From Hyphomicrobiales bacterium (GTDB lineage: Bacteria > Pseudomonadota > Alphaproteobacteria > Rhizobiales > OSC116), in the NCBI GenBank assembly GCA_013214985.1, contig JABSRY010000047.1, forward strand, positions 1-10,274: DNA of 10,274 nt, read 5' to 3'. Both the position numbers and the translations under genes were made by a program. Numbering within the stretch: position 1 is the stretch's first letter; each line of letters opens with the position of its first letter. Below, in pieces: positions 1 through 7,337 of this stretch. A model generated the notes under the pieces. It was not told where the DNA came from and did not search any database. It worked only from the letters and a program-made list of their open reading frames with translations.

Positions 1-295
1 GTTTTTGATCAACAAAGCCCATACGGCCATAGCCAGTTAATTGGGCAATGGTTTGTGCACCTAAACTAGAGCCGCCAACGCCGATATGAACAATATCAGT
101 TAAGCCATCTTTAAATTTATTGGCAATTTCTACCATTTCGGCATTTTTGCTATCATCTACTGCCACTTTAAAAAATGGCATTTGTTCAATTTTTTTTGAT
201 AGGCCTATTTGGGCATTTGATACGAGTTCATTGTAGCGCGTCTTATCTATATTCAGGCCATCTTTGTTTAAAATTTCTACATCAAATAATTTCAT
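1..295 (-). CDS. pgi: Glucose-6-phosphate isomerase, N-terminal part (3' end outside window)
   Basis: This is the first 98 codons of a gene that runs off the left edge. The protein starts MKLFDVEILNKDG, and residues 71-81 read IGVGGSSLGAQ, the conserved glycine-rich sugar-phosphate-binding motif of phosphoglucose isomerases (I-G-x-G-G-S-x-L-G). The enzyme interconverts glucose 6-phosphate and fructose 6-phosphate in the cytoplasm. The motif comes early, near residue 71 rather than about 155 as in the E. coli enzyme, so this is probably a short alphaproteobacterial form with a trimmed N-terminus. The ATG at 295 lies 22 bases after the M16 partner gene, with a weak AGG Shine-Dalgarno about 6 bases upstream, so it looks like the distal gene of the same operon. 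The catalytic Glu/His/Lys residues lie outside the window, so the assignment rests on this one motif and the general fit. Confidence 0.82.
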   Translation of the reverse strand, partial: MKLFDVEILNKDGLNIDKTRYNELVSNAQIGLSKKIEQMPFFKVAVDDSKNAEMVEIANKFKDGLTDIVHIGVGGSSLGAQTIAQLTGYGRMGFVDQK

Positions 296-317
296 AAAAA
301 CCTATATAAATTTTAAG

Positions 318-1565
318 TTATTCATTGGGGCCGACTATGATCTGCGCCATTTCATTGGTATTTAGCAACCGCTCGGCCATTGTTGCAATATTTACTTTAG
401 TCACATCATTTACCAAACCATTACGTTGGTTGATGAAATCTATACCAAAATCAAAATATTGCATGGATAATAATTGATGGGCTATTTTTGAACCAGTATC
501 GAATCTTAGTGGATACGCGCCCGTTAAATATGTTTTTGCGTCATTAAGCTCATCATCTGTTACGCCATGGTCGTGCATTTTTTCAACTTCTTGAAGTAGA
601 ATTTTAATAGTCTCTGGCATTTTGTCGACAGAGGTGGCTGCGCTACCTGTAATTAGTGAGCCATGTTTCAGTGGCATTAGCGAGGTGTGAATGCCATAGG
701 TGAGACCGCGTTTTTCGCGTATTTCTTCCATCAAACGGGATGAAAAACCGCCACCACCCAAAATATGATTAAGCACCATGAGTTGCATAAAATCATCATC
801 ATCTTGGGGGATTGATGGCAGTGCAAAGTTGACCACGGCTTGTGGCACATCCATATGATGGCGCACAATCTGCCCGCCGCCTACAAATGGTGCATCTGGA
901 ATGACATGTATATTGCTAGATGATTTTTGACGATTGGCAAAGATGCGGCTAATAAGGGCTTCGGCTTCTTGCTCGTTAACATCGCCAACGATGACCAAAT
1001 AGGGGTGTTCCGCGTTAAAATTACGTTTGGCAATTTTTTGCAAATCTGTTTTGCTAATATCTGCAATACTTGTCTCGCTGCCTTTAACTAGGTTGCCATA
1101 AACATGTTCACCAAAACTTAGTTTCATAAGCTTTTTTGCAGCAATTTCGGACGGGTTGGAGCTTGCGCTACGAATTGAGGCGACTATTTGCGCTTTAACT
1201 CTGTCGGTTGCTTCGGTTTCAAAAGTTGGTGAAAATAATGCCATATTTAGCAGATCAGCCGCGCGTTCTTTATGCTTTTTCAGCATTTTTATAGAGCCAT
1301 TGATAATGTCTCTGGTTGCTGAAAAATGAATATGGGTTGCGGTTTCATCTAAGGCTTTATGAAATTGAAGATTGTCCATATCCCCTGCGCCCTCATCGAG
1401 CAGTGCGGCCATTAAATAGGTTAAACCATGTTGGCCTGCATCTAAAGATGCACCGCCAATGAAGGCAAATTCTATATTAATTATTGGCAAACGGTGGTCT
1501 TCGACCAACCAAACCTCAAAATCATCAGCGCCAGATTGGCTTAATTTTAATTGTTTAATCTGCAT
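318..1565 (-). CDS. M16 family peptidase-like protein, non-catalytic partner subunit
   Basis: A 415-residue protein with the two-domain M16B fold (insulinase / mitochondrial processing peptidase family). The zinc motif HxxEH is absent: the equivalent stretch reads HGLTYLMAALLDEGAG (residues 46-61). The C-terminal half keeps the Arg/Tyr segment typical of the non-catalytic subunit, SSRLMEEIREKRGLTYGI (residues 275-292). It therefore probably pairs with the active M16 protein encoded 1 base upstream as a heterodimer, as in alpha/beta MPP and many bacterial M16B pairs; the pairing is inferred. The ATG at 1565 has an in-frame TAG three codons upstream, so the start cannot be extended and there is no signal peptide. 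The near-overlap with the preceding stop codon suggests translational coupling. The protein is full length and not decayed: loss of the zinc motif is normal for this subfamily. Its substrate is unknown. Confidence 0.88.
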   Translation of the reverse strand: MQIKQLKLSQSGADDFEVWLVEDHRLPIINIEFAFIGGASLDAGQHGLTYLMAALLDEGAGDMDNLQFHKALDETATHIHFSATRDIINGSIKMLKKHKERAADLLNMALFSPTFETEATDRVKAQIVASIRSASSNPSEIAAKKLMKLSFGEHVYGNLVKGSETSIADISKTDLQKIAKRNFNAEHPYLVIVGDVNEQEAEALISRIFANRQKSSSNIHVIPDAPFVGGGQIVRHHMDVPQAVVNFALPSIPQDDDDFMQLMVLNHILGGGGFSSRLMEEIREKRGLTYGIHTSLMPLKHGSLITGSAATSVDKMPETIKILLQEVEKMHDHGVTDDELNDAKTYLTGAYPLRFDTGSKIAHQLLSMQYFDFGIDFINQRNGLVNDVTKVNIATMAERLLNTNEMAQIIVGPNE

Positions 1566-1566
1566 A

Positions 1567-2901
1567 TTATTCTACTTCTGCTTGATTAAGATCGTCTAAT
1601 TTGCCGCTAAGATGTTCATCTTTACCCATTAGATTACCTGTTACTGATGACTTTTCATCTATATATTGGTCTAAAACCGCTAGAATTTGATCTTTAGTTA
1701 AAGCTTCAATGCGTGATGGCCAGTCTAACACATCATCTAATGTCATTTCGCAACTTAGTGCCGAACCGATCATCCGCGCCATGGATGTTTGGTTATCTCT
1801 AGCGTAAAGGCTTTCGGCGACCATTAGGTTTTTTGCACGCTCCAATGCGGAATCGGATGGGCCGTTTTTAATAAACTCAGCAACCGATGTATCGACCAGC
1901 TCGTTCATATGTTCTAGCCCAAAAGGGTCGCGAGGAATGGCATAAAGCCCTAAAGGTGCATAATCTATCGCGACGCTATTATACCAACCGCCTGCGGCCA
2001 CTGCGACCTCTTTTTCGACCACTAGATCGACATATAGATGCGATGTCGTGCTGCCTGCTAGTAATAGAATAGCCATTTGCAATGCTTCGGCTTGATTTGG
2101 GGTTTCCGCATTCATGAGGCGTGCTGACGGCACTAAATATTGCTTAATCCATTGAGGTTGCTCAACACGCTCATCAAACAAATCCACTTGTCTGGCGCAC
2201 ATATGGGGTGGTTCTATAACCCGTTGACGCTTTTTAATATTTGCCGATGGAATGACACCATAATGCTTTTGAGCTAGTTTTAGAACTTCTTCGGGTGTTA
2301 CATCACCCGCGACAACCAGGGTTGCATTATCGGGCGCGTAATGCGCTTTATAAAACTCTATTGCGTCATGTCTATCTAGTGTTTTTATTTCATGATCCCA
2401 GCCGATGATGGGGATTGAATAAGGATGTGCTAAATAAAGCGCGGCGCTCATTTGTTCGAAATGTATGGCATCTGGTTTATTGTCAGTTCTTTGCTTACGT
2501 TCTTCACGCACCACATCGCGCTCGGGCAATAATACTGCATCACTTAGGGTTAAATTGACCATTCTATCGGCCTCTAGCTCCATAGCTAGCTCTAGTCTAT
2601 CTGCCGCTAAACGCTCGTAATAACAAGTATAATCTTGCCCCGTAAAAGCGTTGTCTTGCCCACCGTTTTTTGCGATAATTTTGCTATGTTCGCCTGGCGC
2701 TATTTTGGATGTGCCTTTAAACATTAGATGTTCTAAAAAATGAGCAATGCCTGATTTGCCTGGTTTTTCGTCGGCGGCGCCAACTTTATACCAAACCATA
2801 TGGGTAATAACGGGTGCTCTATGATCCTCAATGACAACAACATCTAAGCCATTATCAAGAGAAAAACAGCTAATGCCATTTTTCTTTTTTTCTATTTTCA
2901 T
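1567..2901 (-). CDS. M16 family zinc metallopeptidase, catalytic subunit
   Basis: A 444-residue M16B peptidase. Residues 54-58 are HFLEH, the inverted zinc motif HxxEH in which the two histidines bind zinc and Glu57 is the general base. The third ligand should be Glu133 or Glu134 in VVREERKQR, about 75 residues later, as the family requires. The flanking signature GKSGIAHFLEHLMFKGT (residues 48-64) is typical of alphaproteobacterial 'insulinase family' proteins. The C-terminal M16 domain occupies roughly residues 190-430. Relatives in this gene position usually start with a Sec signal peptide; this one begins MKIEKKKNGISCFSLDNG, and an in-frame TAA two codons upstream excludes a longer start, so it appears cytoplasmic. 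It lies 35 bases after the lipoprotein gene and 1 base before the zinc-less partner. No strong Shine-Dalgarno is visible. It probably degrades peptides or processes small proteins; the substrate cannot be told from sequence. Confidence 0.93.
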   Translation of the reverse strand: MKIEKKKNGISCFSLDNGLDVVVIEDHRAPVITHMVWYKVGAADEKPGKSGIAHFLEHLMFKGTSKIAPGEHSKIIAKNGGQDNAFTGQDYTCYYERLAADRLELAMELEADRMVNLTLSDAVLLPERDVVREERKQRTDNKPDAIHFEQMSAALYLAHPYSIPIIGWDHEIKTLDRHDAIEFYKAHYAPDNATLVVAGDVTPEEVLKLAQKHYGVIPSANIKKRQRVIEPPHMCARQVDLFDERVEQPQWIKQYLVPSARLMNAETPNQAEALQMAILLLAGSTTSHLYVDLVVEKEVAVAAGGWYNSVAIDYAPLGLYAIPRDPFGLEHMNELVDTSVAEFIKNGPSDSALERAKNLMVAESLYARDNQTSMARMIGSALSCEMTLDDVLDWPSRIEALTKDQILAVLDQYIDEKSSVTGNLMGKDEHLSGKLDDLNQAEVE

Positions 2902-2936
2902 TATTTACAATCTATTTTTGGCAATTTTTGGAAATA

Positions 2937-3563
2937 TTACTTAATTTCAACATATTGTGGTCCATCAAGACCATCAACACTACATACTAGCCAAGTTTTT
3001 TGTACTTTACATTTATTTTTAGGATCTTTAGAAACCGCTATAGCAGTTGCCATAGAATTTTGTAATTTGCCCGCAAGCATATCATCCCTGAACGCGAATA
3101 GGTTTGTATATTTATAAGCAGAAGCGGCTATTTTTGTCGGTTTTTTAACTACTACTGGCTTTTTAATTACTACTGGTTTTGGCTTGGCTTTTGGCTTTGG
3201 TGTTGCCTTGGGTTTGGGTTTTGGTTTGGGTTTTGGTTTAGGCTTGGCTTTTGGTTTGGCCGTTGGTTTTGTTACTGCTTTTGTAACGGCCTTTTTTGTT
3301 TGGGTAGCATTGGGTAGAATAATTCCATTAGAATTGGTTGGTTTTTTTACTTCAACAACCGGTGTAGCGTCTGTTGGTACGGGTAAAATACCATTGCCCG
3401 CATTTTTAAGTGGGTTGTTTTTTTCGGCTTTTTCGGCATCAATACCTTCGCCTGAAATGCCGAGCATTTCATTAAAACCACCAACTGAGCCACAAGAAGT
3501 TAACAATAAGCCTGCGCTTAATACCAGTGCAATTTTTGAGAATGATATTGTATAATATTTCAT
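2937..3563 (-). CDS. Putative lipoprotein with TonB-like Lys/Pro-rich spacer
   Basis: A 208-residue protein of unrecognised family. Residues 1-24 form a lipoprotein signal: Lys2 and Lys10 in the n-region, a hydrophobic stretch (IALVLSAGLL) and a lipobox LTSC with Cys24 as the lipidated residue, so it should be membrane-anchored and face the periplasm. Residues 25-98 are low-hydrophobicity linker. Residues 99-130 are almost entirely Lys, Pro and Ala in KPKP-type repeats, followed by two VV(I/V)KKP copies to residue 144. This resembles the extended periplasmic spacer of TonB, although there is no TonB domain. The last 60 residues look like a small folded module, with Cys185 and Cys194 (CKVQKTWLVC) able to form a disulfide. 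The gene follows lspA, where other alphaproteobacteria often carry a DUF3035 lipoprotein; it may be a diverged version or a replacement. Function unknown. A bridging or cell-wall-binding role is inference from composition. Confidence 0.8.
   Translation of the reverse strand: MKYYTISFSKIALVLSAGLLLTSCGSVGGFNEMLGISGEGIDAEKAEKNNPLKNAGNGILPVPTDATPVVEVKKPTNSNGIILPNATQTKKAVTKAVTKPTAKPKAKPKPKPKPKPKPKATPKPKAKPKPVVIKKPVVVKKPTKIAASAYKYTNLFAFRDDMLAGKLQNSMATAIAVSKDPKNKCKVQKTWLVCSVDGLDGPQYVEIK
3174..3269 (-). repeat. Low-complexity Lys-Pro codon repeat inside the lipoprotein gene
   Basis: This stretch encodes residues 99-130, built from AAA/AAG and CCA/CCC codons in KP steps. On the plus strand it shows as alternating ggttttggtttggg units. 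Such an in-frame 6-base periodicity is prone to copy-number change by slippage, which would lengthen or shorten the spacer without shifting the frame. Confidence 0.8.
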
Positions 3564-3655
3564 ATATTTTTACCTATTTTCTACTCATATTGATTCTATG
3601 AAATCTACGAGCTTTTTATTATTTAGCAATAACTTTACATATAACGTTAATTAAT

Positions 3656-4177
3656 TCAATCTTCTTTAGCATTAGATTTAGATAAAAAGATGACATCAAT
3701 TAACATTAATATGACACCGATGGTCATTGCTACATCTGCAATATTAAAAACATACCAAGTATGCTCGCCATATTTGGGTTGGAAAACATCGACCACGCCC
3801 TGCCTAAAGAACCGATCGTAACCGTTGCCAAGTGCGGTGCCTATGAAGAACGAAAAATAAATAACGCTAAATTTTTCGGTCATTCTTAGCGTCATTACAA
3901 TTAGTATAATGGCCATAACGGCGGTAAAGCCTGCTAAATATAAGCTGCCATCGCCCGATTGCTGAAACATGCCATAGGATATGCCTTTATTCCAAACCAA
4001 AACAAGGTTCATGAACGGCAACCATTCGACCACGCCCTTTGAGGCAATGTCATATATTTCTAGCATATAATATTTATGCAACTGGTCGGCAATGAACCAA
4101 AAACCTGCAATTAGTGTTAGCCATGTCAAACGTTGACTAAAAGGCATAACTGCTTTTTGTGAATTAACATCTGACAT
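3656..4177 (-). CDS. lspA: Lipoprotein signal peptidase (signal peptidase II)
   Basis: A 173-residue inner-membrane aspartyl protease that removes the signal peptide from prolipoproteins after Cys lipidation. Four hydrophobic segments are visible (about residues 18-36, 78-97, 103-117 and 143-165). Conserved blocks are present: the DQLHK box with Asp31, NKGISYGMF with Asn63, the LGNGYDR block (residues 116-122), VVDVF with catalytic Asp130, and FNIADVA with catalytic Asp148. The length is normal for the family. The ATG at 4177 lies 16 bases after the ileS stop codon, with AAAGAG about 8 bases upstream as Shine-Dalgarno. The ileS-lspA order is one of the most widespread pairings in Proteobacteria. 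The following gene encodes a likely LspA substrate after a 92-base AT-rich gap in which I see no clear terminator. Confidence 0.96.
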   Translation of the reverse strand: MSDVNSQKAVMPFSQRLTWLTLIAGFWFIADQLHKYYMLEIYDIASKGVVEWLPFMNLVLVWNKGISYGMFQQSGDGSLYLAGFTAVMAIILIVMTLRMTEKFSVIYFSFFIGTALGNGYDRFFRQGVVDVFQPKYGEHTWYVFNIADVAMTIGVILMLIDVIFLSKSNAKED

Positions 4178-4193
4178 GGTTATAACTCTTTAA

Positions 4194-7067
4194 CTATGCG
4201 TTTAATGCATCAAATGCACGAACCGCAGCGGCATCACGCGCTGTTAGCTCTGGATAATCTGCATCGGAGCCGACATCTGTTGAAATTTTCCAGCTACGGT
4301 GGCATTTATTGCCAATTGCCATTTTGTGAACGACGGATACGCCTTGGACATCTGACAATGTAAAGCCTTCGGCGTTTTCGGCATTTAGCTTTAATATCGC
4401 ACTAGATGTAATGAAAATATTGGCAAAATCGCCATCTGCCATACCATCAAACAACGTTAAATAATTTGCATTATTTATATAGATTTCAGGTGCCGATTCT
4501 AGGCTGGAACCAATGCGTTTTTCGCGTCGCTCAATTTCCAATGCGCCCGTTACAACTTTGCGTACTTCACGGATTTTTGCCCATTTATCGGCAAGTACTT
4601 CATTTTGCCATTTAGCCGGTATGCTTGGGAATTGGCGTAAATGCACACTGTCCGTTAAATCGGGGAAGCGGGTTTGCCAAGCTTCTTCCATTGTGAAGGA
4701 TAGAATTGGGGCAAGCCATGCGGTAATAGCATGATAAGCTTGATCCATCACGGTACGGCTAGCACGGCGATTTATGCTATCTGGTGCATCGCAATATAGG
4801 GCATCTTTACGAATATCAAAATAGAATGACGAAAGGTCGAATGCGCAGAAGTTAAGCACTTGTTGGCTAACTGCTTTAAAATCATAGGTCAAATATGCAT
4901 CACGCACTTGGGCATCTAAGGCATATAAACGGTCAAGAATATAGCGTTCAAGCTCTGGCATTTCGTTATAGTCTAGACGTTCTGCTTCGTTAAAATCGCT
5001 TAGGTTGCCGAGTAAAAAGCGCATGGTATTGCGCAATTTACGGTAGCTATCCATTGTGGTTTTAATCGCTTCATCGCCAAGGCGGGTATTGTCGACATAA
5101 TCGGTTGAGCCAACCCAAAGGCGTAATATATCAGCACCTTGGCTATTGGCCATTTTTACAGGATCCATGCCATTGCCTAGTGATTTAGACATTTTTTTAC
5201 CGTCTTTATCGTTTACAAAACCATGGGTTAGCACTGCTTTATAAGGCGCTTTGCCGCGCGTGCCGATGCCGTTCATTAGAGACGACTGGAACCAACCCCG
5301 ATGTTGATCAGTGCCTTCTAGGTAAAGATCGGCAGGCCATAAATGGTCTTCGCGGGCTTCTAAAACAAAGGCATGGGTTGAGCCAGAATCGAACCATACG
5401 TCGAGAATATCTTGAACCATATCCCAATCTTCAGGGTTATAATTGGTTGATTTTAAGAAATATTCGGCATCTTTTGCATACCAAATATCGGCGCCATGTT
5501 TTTCGAACTCATCTGCAATAAATACATTTAGTGCATCATCGCGTAATAACTCGCCTGTTTTTTTATGGGTGAAGCAACAAAGCGGTACGCCCCATGTACG
5601 TTGGCGAGAAATTACCCAATCTGGCCGGCCTTCGACCATGGCTTTAATGCGGTTTTTACTGATTTCTGGATACCATTTCACATCATTATCGATGGCGCTT
5701 AAGGCTTTTTTGCGCAAATCGTTGGTTTCCATCGAAATAAACCATTGGGGTGTATTACGGAAAATAATAGGTGCTTTTGAGCGCCAAGAATGCGGATAGC
5801 TATGGCGAACACTGCCTTTAGCGAGCAGTGCATTTAGCTCTATCAATTGTTTGATAACCGCGCCATTGGCTGCACCAAATTTGCCTTTATCATCGATCAC
5901 TTGCAGACCTGCAAATAGCGGCACATGATCGAAATATTTACCGTCCGCGCCGACTGTTTGGGGTATTTCTAGTTTTTCACGTACGCCAATTTCGTAATCA
6001 TCTGCGCCATGGCCTGGGGCTGTATGCACAAAACCTGTGCCCGCTTCGTTGGTAACATGGTCGCCTAAGAAAAGGGGCACATCAAATTCGAAACCCAGAC
6101 CGCGGAACGGATGCGCGCATTTTGCGCCAACCAATTGATCTGGTGTTAAATCAGTAATTTTATTTAGGCTAATGCCTTTGGCTGCGGTTGCGACTTCATC
6201 GGCAAGGTCTGCCGCTAAAATAAGTTTATCGCCGACTTTTGCAAAGCTATCATCGGTTATTGTGGCGACTTCATAAACGGCATAAGTGAATTTGTCTGAA
6301 AAACAAACCGCGCGGTTGGCAGGGATTGTCCACGGGGTTGTTGTCCAAATAACCACGGATGCGCCCGCAATGGCATGGTCGCCTGAAATTACTGGAAATT
6401 TTGCCCAAATTGTTGGAGATTTATGATCGTGATATTCGATCTCTGCTTCGGCTAGTGATGTTTTTTCGACCACTGACCACATAACAGGTTTTGAGCCTTG
6501 ATATAGGCCGCCATTCATAACATAGGTCATGAACTCGCGGGCAATTTGGGCTTCGGCGCTATATTTCATGGTGATGTATGGGTTATCCCATTCGCCATTA
6601 ACGCCAAGGCGCTTAAATTCTTCCCGTTGAATATCGACCCAACCTTGCGCGAATGTACGGCATTCTTGGCGAAACTCGACAATATCGATATCGTCTTTAT
6701 CGAGGCCTTTTGCACGGTATTTTTCTTCTATCTTCCATTCAATGGGTAGGCCGTGGCAATCCCATCCAGGAACGTAGAGTGCGTCTTTGCCCATCATTTG
6801 TTGAGATTTAATGATGATGTCTTTTAGGATTTTATTTTGAGCATGGCCTGCATGTAAATGGCCGTTTGCATATGGAGGGCCATCATGAAGGATGTATTTT
6901 ACGCGGCCTTTGGCATCGGCACGGAGTTTTTTGTATAGGTCAATATCTGCCCAATGCTCTAAATGTTTTGGCTCTGCTTTTGCTAGCCCTGCCCGCATTG
7001 GAAAGCTAGTTTTGGGTAATGCTAGTGTTTCTTTATAATCTCTTGTTTCGCTCATTTTTTGGCTCAT
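4194..7067 (-). CDS. ileS: Isoleucine--tRNA ligase
   Basis: A 957-residue class I aminoacyl-tRNA synthetase that charges tRNA-Ile and edits misactivated valine. In order: PPYANGHLHAGHA with the HIGH-type signature HAGH at 72-75; GWDCHGLPIE at 101-110; the CP1 editing domain, roughly 190-400, with WTTTPWTIPAN (241-251) and GTGFVHTAPGHGADDY (343-358); DVWFDSGSTHAF and EGTDQHRGWFQSSL (556-597); KMSKS at 625-629; then the anticodon-binding helical domain. At the C-terminus the zinc ribbon that normally carries CxxC...CxxC is degenerate: only Cys922 remains, with Ser925, Thr942 and Asp945 at the other three positions. Two starts are possible, ATG at 7067 or ATG at 7055 (residue 5), neither with a good Shine-Dalgarno; the longer is listed. 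The gene is full length, uninterrupted and followed closely by lspA. Confidence 0.97.
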   Translation of the reverse strand: MSQKMSETRDYKETLALPKTSFPMRAGLAKAEPKHLEHWADIDLYKKLRADAKGRVKYILHDGPPYANGHLHAGHAQNKILKDIIIKSQQMMGKDALYVPGWDCHGLPIEWKIEEKYRAKGLDKDDIDIVEFRQECRTFAQGWVDIQREEFKRLGVNGEWDNPYITMKYSAEAQIAREFMTYVMNGGLYQGSKPVMWSVVEKTSLAEAEIEYHDHKSPTIWAKFPVISGDHAIAGASVVIWTTTPWTIPANRAVCFSDKFTYAVYEVATITDDSFAKVGDKLILAADLADEVATAAKGISLNKITDLTPDQLVGAKCAHPFRGLGFEFDVPLFLGDHVTNEAGTGFVHTAPGHGADDYEIGVREKLEIPQTVGADGKYFDHVPLFAGLQVIDDKGKFGAANGAVIKQLIELNALLAKGSVRHSYPHSWRSKAPIIFRNTPQWFISMETNDLRKKALSAIDNDVKWYPEISKNRIKAMVEGRPDWVISRQRTWGVPLCCFTHKKTGELLRDDALNVFIADEFEKHGADIWYAKDAEYFLKSTNYNPEDWDMVQDILDVWFDSGSTHAFVLEAREDHLWPADLYLEGTDQHRGWFQSSLMNGIGTRGKAPYKAVLTHGFVNDKDGKKMSKSLGNGMDPVKMANSQGADILRLWVGSTDYVDNTRLGDEAIKTTMDSYRKLRNTMRFLLGNLSDFNEAERLDYNEMPELERYILDRLYALDAQVRDAYLTYDFKAVSQQVLNFCAFDLSSFYFDIRKDALYCDAPDSINRRASRTVMDQAYHAITAWLAPILSFTMEEAWQTRFPDLTDSVHLRQFPSIPAKWQNEVLADKWAKIREVRKVVTGALEIERREKRIGSSLESAPEIYINNANYLTLFDGMADGDFANIFITSSAILKLNAENAEGFTLSDVQGVSVVHKMAIGNKCHRSWKISTDVGSDADYPELTARDAAAVRAFDALNA

Positions 7068-7337
7068 TTTTTATGATATTCGATTGAAGATACACAATAT
7101 CTTTAATATATGGAATTGATGTGGCTGCAATTATTAAGAAATATCGTCTCTTAAAATGCAGAATATCCCGACCTTTACATTATGCAAAAATCGGGCTGAT
7201 AATTCGTATAGTGTGCGTGGCTATCGAATGCCGCACTTGGCTAACTTTGTTTATAATTTTTTGATCTAATACCAACATGTAATGCCTATAGATTATCAAA
7301 TAAGATTGGTGCTTTATGAACCGTAATTAATGTAAAA
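7068..7337. other. 270-base gap between ribF and ileS, no gene seen
   Basis: This AT-rich stretch separates ribF from ileS. All frames are broken by stops, and I find no tRNA cloverleaf and no T-box. A short complementary pair (CCCGA at 7167-7171, TCGGG at 7191-7195) has a 19-base loop and no T-tract, so it is not a convincing terminator. The likeliest content is the ileS promoter and leader. Confidence 0.5.
7160..7187 (-). promoter_or_regulatory. Candidate promoter for the ileS operon
   Basis: Read on the minus strand, TTGCAT (7187-7182) is followed after 16 bases by TATTCT (7165-7160), a fair sigma-70-like -35/-10 pair. It would start transcription near 7153 and leave a leader of about 85 bases before ileS. 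In DNA this AT-rich such matches arise by chance, so support is weak. Confidence 0.25.

Noticed and set aside
318..1565. Second M16 gene as a broken peptidase (pseudogene)
   Set aside because: The frame is intact at normal length and the Arg/Tyr region is conserved; zinc-less partners are standard in M16B pairs.
3184..3555. Plus-strand frame encoding a glycine/phenylalanine-rich protein
   Set aside because: It is the antisense shadow of the KP-repeat lipoprotein: the Gly/Phe/Leu pattern is just the complement of Lys/Pro codons, and no ribosome site precedes it.
7167..7195. Stem CCCGA/TCGGG in the ribF-ileS gap as a terminator
   Set aside because: Only 5 bp with a 19-base loop and no following T-run on either strand.
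7068..7337. T-box riboswitch or tRNA gene before ileS
   Set aside because: No T-box core or specifier stem, no cloverleaf, and T-boxes on ileS are a Gram-positive trait.
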